Source: Cladorrhinum sp. PSN259
Lineage: Eukaryota; Ascomycota; Sordariomycetes; Sordariales; Podosporaceae
Length of the DNA: 64,000 bases
Assembly: GCA_033725935.1 (NCBI GenBank)
Contig: MU867061.1
Span: 744,001 to 808,000, forward strand
Direction of reading: 5' to 3'
The first letter of the stretch is position 1, and each line of letters opens with the position of its first letter. The notes under the pieces are model-generated. The model did no database searches and was not told the origin of the DNA. It saw only the letters and a list, made by a program, of their open reading frames with translations. Both the position numbers and the translations under genes were made by a program. Below, one piece after another: positions 34,816-46,285 of this stretch.

Positions 34816-37800
34816 ATGACCGACAAGTTCGAGGAGAAGTACATCCCCGGGGACTCGTATGGAGAGAACGAGCCCGAAGAGGGGGAGGGCTACTCCCTCG
34901 ACAAGCCCATGGAACTTGCCGCGGGCCTGTTCAAAGAGCTCACCAGCGTCGGCAGGGAGGTCTCGCTGCCAGAGATTGTCAAAGTCATTCAGGCCGTCAC
35001 CACCAAGCCCATTGACGACAAGACGGGCGGCACCGAGATCCTCATTGGCCTTTTGACAGCCCTCTCTTCCAAGTCCAAGATCAGGAAGATGCTCACCCAC
35101 CACCTCATTGACTCCCTTTGGGACACCCTTCAGCATCCTCCGCTGACCTACATCGGCGGCGATGTCAAGTATGAGGTTGTGGATCCAGAGAACCCCAATC
35201 CTCCCAAACCCAAGCGGTCCGACACCATCGAGTTCACCGCTCCAGACTACAGCCATATACGCCTTCGAGAGTCGGTGCCTCAGTCTCCTGATGGCCTCTA
35301 CCAGTACCGCACACCGGATGGCAGCTACAACAGCATGCTTCACCCCCATCTGGGCAGAGCTGGCACACCCTACGCCAAGACTGTCCGTCCTGTCAAGCGC
35401 TTGCAGGGTGTCAAGCCTGACCCGGGCCTCCTCTTTGATCTGTTGATGGCCCGCGATGACTCCAAGAACATCGAGAACGACGCCGGCATTTCGGCCATGT
35501 TCTACTACCATGCGACCATCATCATCCACGACATCTTCCGGACCAATCGCAAGGACGCCAACATCTCAGACACATCATCCTATCTTGATCTCGCTCCTCT
35601 GTACGGCTCATCCCTCAAGGACCAGCTGGCCATCCGAACCATGAAAGAGGGAAAGCTGAAGCCTGACACGTTCTCCGAGAAGCGGCTCCTCGGCCAGCCG
35701 CCCGGAGTCAACGTCATGCTTGTCATGTACAACCGCTTCCACAACTACGTCGCCGAGGTCTTGCTCAAGATCAACGAGAACGGCCGTTTCACCCTGGCCT
35801 GCAGCCCCAAGGCGAGCCAAGAAGATCGTGCCAAGGCCGTCGCCAAACAGGACCACGACCTCTTCAACGTTGCTCGACTGGTCGTGAACGGTCTTTACAT
35901 CAACATCGCTCTGCACGACTATCTCCGTGCCATCACCAACACTCACGCCTCCAAGAGCGACTGGACCTTGGACCCGCGCGTTGAGATTGAGAAGCAAATG
36001 TTTGACGACCAGGGCACACCTCGTGGCGTTGGCAACCAGGTCAGCGTCGAGTTTAACCTGCTGTACCGCTTCCACTCGATGATCTCCAAGAAAGACGAGA
36101 ATTGGACCAACAACTTCTTCCTCCAGCTCCTCCCCGGCCGTACCCAGGCCGACTTGGAGAAGATCACCTGGCGGGAGCTCGCCGAGGCCATCGGCAAGTA
36201 CGAGTCAGAGATTCCCCCGGATCCCAGCGCCCGCGTTTTTGGCGGTATCGAGCGTGACAAAGCCACCGGCAAGTTTAAGGACGAGGACCTCGTCCGCATT
36301 CTCAAGGAATCAATGGACGACCCTGCCTGCGTCTTTGGTGCCCGCACGACCCCCAAGGTCCTCAGGACAGTCGAGATCCTCGGCATCCAACAAGCCCGCA
36401 AGTGGCAGGTCGCCTCGCTCAACGAGTTCCGCGAGTTCTTTGGTCTCAAGCGCCACGAGACCTTCGAGGACATCAACCCGGACCCGGACATTTCCGGTCT
36501 CCTCGAGAAGTTCTACACCGACCCGGACATGGTCGAACTCTACCCCGGTCTCATGATTGAGAACTGCAAGCCCATGCGCGAGACCGGGTGCGGCATCCGT
36601 CCAACGTACTCGCTCGGCCGGGCCGTCCTCTCAGACGCCATCACCCTCGTCCGCTCAGACAGGTTCAACACCCTGGACTACACCGTCTCCAACCTGACCT
36701 CGTGGGGCTACAACGAAGTCCAGTACGACAACAAGACTCTGGGAGGATCGATGCTGTACAAGCTCATCCAGCGCGCTCTGCCGGGCTGGTTCCCCTTCAA
36801 CTCCGTCGCCGTGATGCAGCCCATGTACACCAAAAAGGCCAACACGAAAATCGCCAAGTCCATCGGGACAATCACGCAGTTCTCTACCGAGGATCCCTCC
36901 CCGCCTCGCAGCCGTCTCCCTATTTCCACCCCCTCAGGCATCAAAACCGCTTTGGCCTCCGCAGACCTCGTGCCGTCTTACCTCCCGGCCTTTGCGACCT
37001 TGTCCCCACCTTCCAACCCCACAACTCTCAAGTCTCTGGACTCGCACTCCCCTTCGGTCCTGAGCAAGATCCTCAATAACCACTCCTCCACCCTCCCCTC
37101 TGCGATCTCCACTCTGGTCCAGACCGAAGGCGCCCGCCTCCTCCAAAAGGAATCGTTCCCCCTCCGCAAAGACGTTTTGTATCAGCTCGACATCCTGCGC
37201 GACCTGGCCATCCCCCTGACCGCCCGTTTCCTGTCTGATTTATTCTACCTGGACCTCAGGAGCGAAGAAAACACCGACGGCAAACTGAGCGCCACGGAGG
37301 TGTACCGCAGCCTGGTGGATGTAAACACCTGGGGAGTGGAAGGTCTCACGGACGACACGGCCAACGCCTTCAACCGCCGGCGGAAAGCCCAAGAGGCGCT
37401 GAATCTTTTGGTGCCCACCACCGAAGGGCTCGTAAAAGAGGTCGCCTCGGGGATGGGGGCCATACTGGGTGCTGCTACGCTCTTGATTGCCGGTTGGGAC
37501 GACGAGATCAAGAAGAACGGGGTCAGAGCCGTGGGGTGGAAGGTCGTTCAGGAATTGATCAAGGGCCAGGGGTCCGACACCGGCAAAGTTGTCGATCACC
37601 TTTGGGTAGGTGCTTCCGTCGGTGCCATCGGCGGCGGTGCGGGCGGGCTGGTCAGGGCTTTCACAAAGGTGTTGCAGTTCTTGTTGAAGGAGGAGAATAA
37701 GGGCGTCTGGGAGGAGGTTAAAGGCAAGGTTGCCAAGGGGGAGGATGTGAGCGGGTACGTGGTCGAGGCTGTGAGGATCACGAGCGAGTATAGGGAGACT

Positions 37801-38305
37801 AGGGTTGTCAAGAGCGAAGGGGGCGCTACGGTTGATGGGAAGAAGGTTGGGAAGGGTGATTTTGTGGTTTTGAAGACTGTGAGTTTTCTTTTATTTTTTC
37901 TTTATTTATTTTTTTCTCTGATACTAACAACTTGTAGGGTGACGCTGGACGTGACGCTTCGCACGTTTCTGAACCTGCCAAGTTTGATGTCAACCGCAAG
38001 ACGGATTACCTGACTGCCAGCACCACCACTGGCAACAAAGAGTTGGCAGTTGTGTTCGTTACTGAGCTCGTCAAGCTGGCGGCTGGGCTCAAGAACCTGC
38101 GTCCGGCTCCTGGTGAGATGGGTCAGCTCAAGTCGATCCGTCTAGGAAGTGATGATCGGGAATATTTCCTCAACGACACTTGGTCGCATCTCAGCTTTGA
38201 TCCTTCGAGTAAGTTATCACCACAACCCCTCTTGACTGATATGTTCTAACACTTTGTGTAACAGCCTGGAAGGTTCATTACGACGGGATTGTGGCTGCGA
38301 AGTGA
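34816..38305 (+). CDS. Psi-producing oxygenase / fatty-acid dioxygenase (Ppo/LDS family), P450 cysteine absent
   Basis: Three exons, 34816-37878, 37938-38208 and 38265-38305, 1124 residues. The N-terminal haem dioxygenase (animal-peroxidase fold) has distal His238 in IIHDIF, catalytic Tyr417 in YRFHS and proximal His420. It should abstract a hydrogen from linoleate or oleate and add O2 to give a hydroperoxide. The C-terminal half aligns in layout with the P450 hydroperoxide isomerase of Ppo proteins (EAVR as ExxR; NLRPAPG and WKVHYDG near the end), but the expected HxCxG haem-thiolate motif is missing: the region reads TTTGNKELAVV (1050-1060), and there is no Cys in exons 2 and 3. This resembles PpoC/10R-DOX-type enzymes, which form hydroperoxides without isomerising them. 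Such oxylipins act in sporulation signalling. Not part of the PKS cluster by position. Confidence 0.85.
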
Positions 38306-39033
38306 TGAGGTGCATGAGGGCAATTGGATGTAGTCAAGTTTGCTTTTGCGTTCTCGTCTGCGGGCACTTGGTGGTTTGGGGAATTATGATTATGACTCGG
38401 AAATTTTATGCAACGACGTCACGACATCTCACCTTTACCTAGTTTGCAAGTTGGTCAGTTGGCTTCTGTTGAGGTAACTTGTAGGTTAGGCCACCTGAAT
38501 CAGGGATAACACGTCCCATCATTTGATACCATCATGGCTTTAAATTGTACATCTCTGAGGCTTTGATATAGACGTGAGGGTAACTTTCTTTCCACCCAAC
38601 TCCACGGCTCACTTCATTCATCTCCGGTTCAAGTAGGATTCGGGATATTTTCAGCCACCTGGACCTGCAGCCAAGCCTCTGTCCAATCTCACCAGCCTGT
38701 CGCAGTAGCTCAGCCATCTTTTTGTTTGTGAGTCTAAACTTGAATGGTAATTATGTGCTACATGACATGACCCCAAACTGCATATTTGGGGCTAGGAGGC
38801 GTCTGTGCGGAAAGCACCGCCTCGAGATGAGCTGGGGGAATACTACCTTACCTGATGAAATACCGCGAGACTTGAAATACCCTACATTTAACAGATGTAC
38901 TGTGACGCTTTGGTCTTGGAGCTTCGTGACATTGTGCTCCCCTTTCAACCCAAAAGCCGTCCGTAAATCCAGCTTTGGCATCATGCATATCAATTCTCAT
39001 CATGACCCGCCAACGAGAAAATCATGCCCGTCA
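38306..39033. other. Spacer before the decayed membrane-protein gene
   Basis: No intact gene is seen. The frame that runs into the pseudogene is open here, so the first part of the old gene may lie in this stretch, but no homology can be recognised. Confidence 0.4.
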
Positions 39034-39779
39034 GACGCTAAATATGAACGTATTCGAATCATCGAGCGAGTTGGAAACTATTCGGCCATCATTCTGCTGG
39101 GAGGCACAATTGTTATCATTGGCTGCATGGGTTTCCTTACATTACTCTGGACAGCAAAAGAAACAAATGCCGCATGGAGGCAGATTGTTGTATCAGGCTG
39201 GCTGACGAAGCCATCCGTAAAGTCATCAACACGCATCCGGCAACACTTTGCCCCACAAGCTGCAACACCATTGTCATGGCAGACCCTCCCGCAACACTCA
39301 TGTCCTGAATATTCCAGGATATATTGCGGGAGACGGGCAGTATCGCTCATGCATTCCAAGCCATGATCAAAGTCTAGGCGGCAACAAACTACTACGAGTC
39401 GATGCCGTACTTTGACGCCACAGCCCCAGCTGAGATGGGGTTGCTGACAGAAGTTGACAAACCAACGGGGCATTTGTTCTTGGCCATAGTCGGGTCGCTT
39501 TTGCTCTTGCACCTCCTGCTCATAGCCGTTGTGACCGTCTTGTTTTCTTTGTCTAGCGATGATTTGATAATCGGCGGCGCATGGGCAGCACTGGCGCCGT
39601 TACAAGCCGGGGAGGACACAGCAACTTGGCTTCCCTGGACGAGCAAAATCAGAGATGGCCAGGTGAAGAAGCACATGAAGTCGGTGGGTGTAGATCGCGT
39701 TCTGGTAGGATTGGAAAGCTCGGGAGATCAATTGCGTTTGAGGAGGAAGGAGCCAAAGTATCAGTCGATAAATAAATGA
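39034..39779 (+). pseudogene. Decayed fungal multi-TM protein gene
   Basis: Two pieces of one protein family are visible in different frames. The first is a transmembrane segment with flanks (SAIILLGGTIVIIGCMGFL, then AAWRQIVVSGWLT). The second, from 39402, contains MPYFDATAPAEMG, a second hydrophobic helix (FLAIVGSLLLLHLLLIAVV) and a C-terminal GGAWAALAPLQAGE...KKHMKSVG part. In the intact fungal family these are joined by several hundred residues. Here the connecting part is much shorter and contains a stop codon and a frame change. The gene is therefore probably a deletion-bearing relic. It has no known catalytic role. Confidence 0.6.
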
Positions 39780-40226
39780 GGATGGTGGTCATGACTCATG
39801 AGTTGCCTAACATTTTATTCTTCTCATTGTGATGTTTAATGTTTGATGGAATCAAAGGATGAAGGGTTTCGAAGAAAGACAATAACGAATAAGGAGCAAT
39901 AAGCGGATGTAAAGTGATTCCTGAAGAAATTGGGAACAAGCTTAGCAGTTGCAAAGAAAAAGTCCAATAAAATACTCAACTAATCAGAGCGTTGCATAAG
40001 TGGGGCCATTTTCTCAGCTGAGATCCTTGCAGGTTGATTGCGTCGCCCGCTTCCAGGCACCTTCTTGACCACCCGCCAACTTCGTTCCTGAGACAAGCGA
40101 CAACGCAGCACCTGAATGGACTGACCACAACAGCTGCTTCCCCGATCCTTTTCCCCTAAATACTCAATCATCAACAAGCCGTTTTTTATTCCATTTCCAT
40201 TTGTGATATTATTGCGCGACGTCGAC
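39780..40226. other. Intergenic spacer
   Basis: 3' flank of the pseudogene and promoter of the palmitoyl-protein thioesterase gene. Nothing else is recognised. Confidence 0.5.
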
Positions 40227-41289
40227 ATGACGATCAAGAACCACTTGCGGCTGTTGTTCACGGCTGGATCGCTGCTTGCGACAGCATTCGCCAGCCCACT
40301 TCAAGAGAGGCGCTTCGAAGATGATGACGATGACGATACCCCGCTCCCAGTCGTGATCTGGCATGGTAAGCCCTCATTCCATCGCCCTCGAGCACCAAAC
40401 TCAGTCGCTAACCAATTTTGCCCCTCCAGGCCTCGGCGATACCTACAACGCGGACGGAATGCGTCAGGTAGCTGAGCTTGCCGACAAGATCAACCCCGGA
40501 ACCCTTGTCTACCCCATCCGCATGGATGACAGCGCAGCGCGAGACCGATACGACTCCTTCGTAGGCAACCTAACCGAACACGTCGAGAAAGCCTGCGCCG
40601 ACATCGCCGCCCACCCGATTCTGTCAACCGCACCCGCAATCGACGCCGTCGGTTTCTCACAGGGCGGCCAGTTCCTCCGCGCCTACGTCGAGCGATGCAA
40701 TAAACCACCCGTTCGCAGTCTCGTCACTTTCGGCTCCCAACACAACGGCATCATCCGCTTCCGCGACTGTGCCGTAACCGACTGGGTGTGCAGAGTCGCT
40801 ATGGCCGTGCTGAAGGGCTCACCCTGGAGCGGCACAGTCCAGAGCAAGCTCGTGCCCGCTCAGTACTTTCGAGATCCCGAGGAGCTTGATCAGTACCTCG
40901 AACACTCGAATTTCCTGGCAGACATCAATAACGAGCGCGCCTTGAAGAATGTAGAGTATAAGAAGAACATCGCCAAGCTGGAAAACTTTGTCATGTACAT
41001 GTTTGACGAGGATACGACTGTCATTCCCAAGGAGACTTCCTGGTTTGAGGAGGTCATCGGGGAGGAGGCTACACCTTTGCGAGCGCGCAAGCTTTATACT
41101 GAGGATTGGCTTGGTCTGCGCGAGTTGGACAGGAAGGGCGGTCTCAAGTTTAGGACTGCGCCTGGTGAGCACATGCAGTTGAGCGAGGAGATTTTGAGCG
41201 AGGCGTTTGGTGACTTCTTCGGTCCTCTTAACCGGAACAAGGGGAGGTCGGAGCCGCGGCCTGGTGTGTTTGTGGGTGGTGACCTTTGA
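40227..41289 (+). CDS. PPT1: Palmitoyl-protein thioesterase
   Basis: Two exons, 40227-40365 and 40430-41289, 332 residues; the intron is 64 bp. A signal peptide (about 1-23) is followed by an acidic DDDDDD stretch. The oxyanion/strand motif VVIWHGLGD is at about 42-50, the nucleophile Ser123 in GFSQGG, the GSQHNG segment follows, and the catalytic His294 lies in GEHMQLS. The enzyme removes S-linked palmitate from cysteines of proteins being degraded, in the vacuole/lysosome. Length matches fungal orthologues. It starts at the first ATG in frame; the exon junction rebuilds the WHGLGD motif exactly, which confirms the splice sites. Confidence 0.92.
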
Positions 41290-42747
41290 GTTGTCTGGTT
41301 TTCATTTTATTTTATGAGATTCTGGGTATGTTTAGCGGATTGTGGGTATTTGGGACAATAAAGGGAAGGATGGATACGGCATAGGGGTATGGGATTTACT
41401 TGTCAATACGGATGGAGGAGCTCTCGTTTTTAGTTTGGAACATCGATATACGAACATGGAGATTCTGTCCGATCTTATTTTCGGTTCTTACCAGCTTGGC
41501 GTGGATAAATATTCGGGATATCAGACGCGGGTCGAGTATCACTGCATCCATCAACTGCTCCCGTGTATCTGGACAGCCGGAAGTGCACAACATTGTGCTT
41601 AGCCTATCCCATGATCCGAATTTTTGAATTGGTGGCCGAATATGTCCGAAATGAGCACATGCCACTGAACAGGTTCAACTGGCTTTTCGGTCTCCGAAAG
41701 TCTCAGCAACCCGTCTTTGCACTGCCGTTGACAACTGTTGACGGGACTCCATATCTCCCGTGGGGTCTGTGGGGTTTTGAAATCGCAAAGTTTTAAGAGG
41801 AGGAGATGCGAAAAAACGCGACCAAGTACCCGATTATTGCCAGGTGCTGTGTGGTACATGTAGCGGAGAGCGGGGGGGGGGAGGGAGGTTGGCGGGCTTG
41901 CTAGCTACGTGGACAGAGAAGGAAGGCACGAATAAGAATCTCTTGCAGTTTGCTGCATTTGCCTGCAATTGCTGCACCATGTGTTGCATTAGGGACAAAT
42001 CTCTCAATGCCATTGTCCATCTCACCTATCATCAACAGGTGTTCGTCCCAAATTCCATTGTAATGTGCAGTGTCCAACGGTCAAGCACATCTTAACTGTA
42101 CGTCATCGAATTATACCGTGCACAACCGCTGAACCTGAGCGGTGAGACAGGGTCCTGGACCCGCTGAAGCACCCCCAAATTGTCCAGGATCAGTGCTGAA
42201 AAGGCACGCCAGATCCGGCCAGATCGAACGCGATTTAGATGTGGGTGGGCCAAGCAGAGGCACACGCGCTCCTCCAGCAAAATCGCGTCCTGCAACGAGT
42301 GAGACGGTCCCGCAGACACGAGCCGCGCCCACGAACCTGCATCTCTTAAATCTCAAATCCCCACTCACCCCCCAAGCCTCTTTTGCTCCGTACTTTTTTT
42401 TGGGTCTCTTCCGACGAGGCCAGCTTTTCTACTTTTTTTCCTTTTATTCCATTTCTCATTCGGTGGGACTTGTATCGTCCTTCTCTTCTTCGACAAAATA
42501 CGCGGTCGAGGGAGAACTCCATATAATCTGACAAGGATACCGCGAGACCACAAAGAGGGTCGACAGGTTCGGCAGCAGGGGTTTGGTAAAAGACCGCAAT
42601 CCACTGGGCAACCTCTCTGACGCGCTTCTACGTGACCGCGATACTCCATCTGCCAGTCACCACTTTGCAAAAAGCTTTTCCAACCATACCACAACCCCAA
42701 TTCACACCAATTGTCATGATAAGGACGTGAATAGCCTTGGATATACC
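41290..42747. other. Upstream region of the FHA gene
   Basis: About 1.5 kb without a supported gene. It includes a G-rich run at about 41871-41881 and a long probable 5' leader. The 500 bases before the FHA start are enriched in ACGCG motifs (listed separately). Confidence 0.5.
42228..42624. promoter_or_regulatory. Cluster of MBF/MCB-like ACGCG motifs
   Basis: Five ACGCG cores, in either orientation, at 42228, 42264, 42284, 42500 and 42620, about 125-520 bases before the start codon of the Tos4-like gene. MBF/SBF target promoters in yeasts carry MCB elements (ACGCGT or ACGCG), and yeast TOS4 and PLM2 are G1/S targets. About one such core would be expected by chance in 500 bases. Confidence 0.45.
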
Positions 42748-44383
42748 ATGGACTCCTCTCCCTCAAGACTCAACAAGGCCGTAGAGCCCACCCTGCCTTC
42801 AACGGCAGGCGTAAAACGGCCCGCTCCTTCACTGCTTCCTGCATTCGAGCCGCTCTCTTCATCTCCAGGTCTTCCTCGGCCATCAAAACGTCAAGCAACC
42901 TCGAATGCCTTTCTCAAGTACCCGACTCCACTACCAACATCCAGCACCGGCATCCTGTCATCAAGTCCCCCACGCGTCGGAGCTCGACCAGCACCACCAC
43001 AGAGGACCCAATCGACTGTATCTGAACGCGCCCCCCTCAGCGATGTTAGGAGTATAGAGCTTAACGAGAACGGAGAACCCCTATTGATGGGACGGTCGAG
43101 CAACTCCTCTCACTACCAACTATCAGCAAACCGGTTAATCAGTAGAGTACACGTCAAGGCACGGTATATCGCCGCGTCTGAGCCACTAGAACCCAGCAAG
43201 ATTGAGATTATTTGCAACGGCTGGAACGGGCTGAAGTTGCACTGCCAGGGACAGACATGGGAGCTCGCCAAGGGAGACTCGTTCACGTCCGAGACGGAGG
43301 GTGCCGAGATCATGGTTGACGTTCAAGACGCGAGAGTGTTGGTCCAATGGCCACGACGGGAGAAAGACCGTGACGCCTTGGGACATCTCAGTGATTCCTC
43401 ATGGGATGAGTCTCCTCGCCCAGCACGACGGAATGCCGGCGGTTCAGAACTCCACGGCAGCCCACTGAGGCGCACAACCCGACTCTGCAGCCCAGAGTCT
43501 CCCACCCCTGCTACGCGTAGCTTTGACGACCTTGTTCCCGGTGCCAACGACGTGGATGCTGTTCAGATTTACGAGGATGATAGTTCCGATGAGCCGGAGC
43601 TTCCAAAGTTGTCTGTCGAAGCAACAGAGGAAAGCTTTCTGACACAAACCGCGCCGAGCTTCTCCAGCGAGCTCAGTGACCCCCAGTCCGAGTATGAGGA
43701 AGAGGAAGAGGAGAAAGACCCCGACGAGGAGAACGACCCCATCGTCCACTCTTTTGGCCCATTTGGAGCCAGTTTCTCTGGTCGCCTCGCCTCATTCTCG
43801 ACCACAACTCCCCAGTCGAGCACCCTCAAATCCCGCAAAATTTCCCGTACGCCCCTGGCTGAAGTGCCAGAAGAGTCTTTCAGTTCTTCCCTGAATGACA
43901 AGGCGGACTCTGTTCCATCCAGCCCAGCCAAGCCTCCTCCCACTGTCGCTGAGCTCACTGGCCTCGGCAACGAACAGATTGCTGACATCGCCAATCACGT
44001 CGTCAACCAGCTCGCCTTTTCCCGACTATCATCCACCCCGCTGTCGACTATCTTGAACAACCTCCCAACTGCTGAGAAGAAGGATCTGTCCAAGGACAGC
44101 CTTCGTGTGATTATTGAGGATGCAGCTGCCATTGGCATTATTAAGCGCTCCGGCAAGGACGCGGCGGGCAAGCCTCTGGAGAGCGAGTACTATTATGTCC
44201 CCGAGAAGGACACGGATCAGCATCGGAGACTGGCGGTTACGGATGGGTTGCGGAAGCCAAGCTTGAGAGCTTGCAGGAAGCAACACAAGGTATGTCACTC
44301 TTGTCTATTTTCACCACCTGAGCAGCTGGTCACTGACACAAAACGTTTAGCAATACTTCTGGAAGCGTCCCAAGACTCCCTGA
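42748..44383 (+). CDS. FHA-domain protein of the Tos4/Plm2 type
   Basis: Two exons, 42748-44289 and 44351-44383, 524 residues; the last exon codes only ten residues (QYFWKRPKTP). An FHA domain lies at about residues 110-215: LLMGRSS, then NRLISRVHVKARY with the phosphothreonine-binding Arg/Ser/His arrangement. Unlike typical short FHA proteins there are long disordered acidic regions (about 290-380, EEEEEEKDPDEEND) and a helical C-terminal region ending RACRKQHK-QYFWKRP. Yeast Tos4 and Plm2 bind chromatin and affect checkpoint and histone-deacetylase functions at G1/S; that role is inferred here. The start used is the first ATG in the frame. Confidence 0.8.
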
Positions 44384-46285
44384 TCACATGTCAATAATAT
44401 TTCAGTTTATTGCAACTTTTGCCTTTTTTGGCGTGGTTTTGGCAAAGTAAGAAGTGGGTTTTGGTTGTTTTATTGTCTCTCACAACACATACCCAGTTTT
44501 TCCACATTGTTCCCCCATACCCCTTATTTCCATGTCTCAATATCAGGATGTTCCCCGCACGCGCTTGTTTTTTAGTTTGCCTTTTTTAGGGAAATATGCA
44601 TAGCGCAGGGCGTCCTCAATTTTTTCCTGTTTATGCTTTTTCAGTTGTATAATCTTGTATGGCCTTTGGAGAGTTTAGTCACGTCTGGTCTGCTTTTGTG
44701 CAATGCTAGACTTTTATCAGTATCTGTTGTGTGGGGATGAGATTGTTGGAGTAGAGATCCGGTGGAGGGCAGTGATGGAAAAGATTGTCTTGTTTTGGTG
44801 CAATGATGGAAGTTTGGGAACTGTCACGGTGGTCTTAAATGGAGGACGGAAAATGGCAGGGTGAAACGGCTTTATGTTGATGTAACTTTTTTTTTCCGGT
44901 GGAGAGAATGGAATAAGGACAATACTTGTACCCTTTATCATATATCACGGACCATAATTGGGGGAAATGACACCGATTTGGAGTTTTGAGATCCAATGGT
45001 CTGGAACGACATCTGCAGCACCGTCAACATGTTCGTGACCCCGCATTCATAGCCCCACCTACCAGATCCGGAAAGCGACTCTGGGATAACTCCCCGGTAT
45101 CCAAATATTATGACGGTATCTAACCGTATATGGAGCATCCAAGTCAGGTTTTACGGTGCGCAATGCGTTTCATTTGGCCTTTCGGACTCACAACACACTT
45201 CCCCGCTGTCGTGTTATGATAAACCACATTGTTTGTGGTCACGGACACACGAGTTTGACGGTTTCTTACCCCAACGTCGACCAACCATTGACAGCTTGTG
45301 CCCCGCTTTCGAAGTTCCAACCAAGCTTTCTTTCCCAGACGAGTGGTCACACGGGGGCTTTTTAGCCTCTAGGGATTATTTTCGCCTCTGCCCGCCCCGA
45401 TCCAGAGAAACACGTACACAGCCAGATCAACTGCCGATGGGTGAAGATAGGACGTACAGATGGATAATACTCTCGTAATCTTCTCCGCACCATCACACTG
45501 ACAGGCTCACCTGAGTATGCTTCCGGTCGGGACCGTGTGGTGGGATTGAGGCCGAGGTTGGTGGGGGAAAAGAAGTTCCCCGGGATCTTGCTGCCATTAA
45601 CCACCAAAGTTCGATTCCCAAGTGATCATCAACATCCACCTCGAGCTATGTTATGGAAGGGGATGGAGCCATTCGATGGCCATTCCTCTTGACTCCACAA
45701 TTTCCCACTGCTGGTCCCTCCGCCGAGACGTCTTAGCTTTTCTCCGCAAATTTCCCCAGGTTCTTCCTCGCACTCTATTTCAACGTCCGAAACCGAGATC
45801 CCACCCTCAGCCAGAACACACGCACACTTCCATGAGAGGTGGGGGGAACGCCACTTGGATGCATTCCCATCACCTTGGACCAGGATCGTCTAGCCAATTA
45901 TTGAAATGCGACCAGCCAATTATCATTGAGATGGACCGTCAATTGTTCAATGGACCGTTGCTTTCCTTCACCCGGTTCTTGGCAGGCAGAAGCTCCCCCA
46001 TGCTCCCGTGAGTGAAGATGACACCCCATGGGTATCGGGGGGGATTGGATCGGCAGATGGCTGTGACGGTGGGTGTAAGATAAAGTGTGTAAGCTCTTTA
46101 TAAGTGCCGTTTCTTCTCTTGTAATCCGGTAACTCTTCCGCTCTCGTCATATTGGAATGTCTTACTGTCGAACCGTCTGATTTCCAAACCAGCAGCAACA
46201 ACTTCAACAGTTGTTTTGCTTACCTGCTTTGGTTCATCCTTCTACACCTTTTTGTATTCTTTTCGTCCATTATTATTCCGACAAA
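44384..46285. other. Long intergenic spacer
   Basis: About 1.9 kb between the FHA gene and the P450 gene. No gene is supported. A TATAAG box at about 46098 lies about 190 bases before the P450 start. Confidence 0.5.

Noticed and set aside
35608..36491. Antisense frames under the Ppo gene.
   Set aside because: They mirror a strongly conserved coding exon and have no domain of their own.
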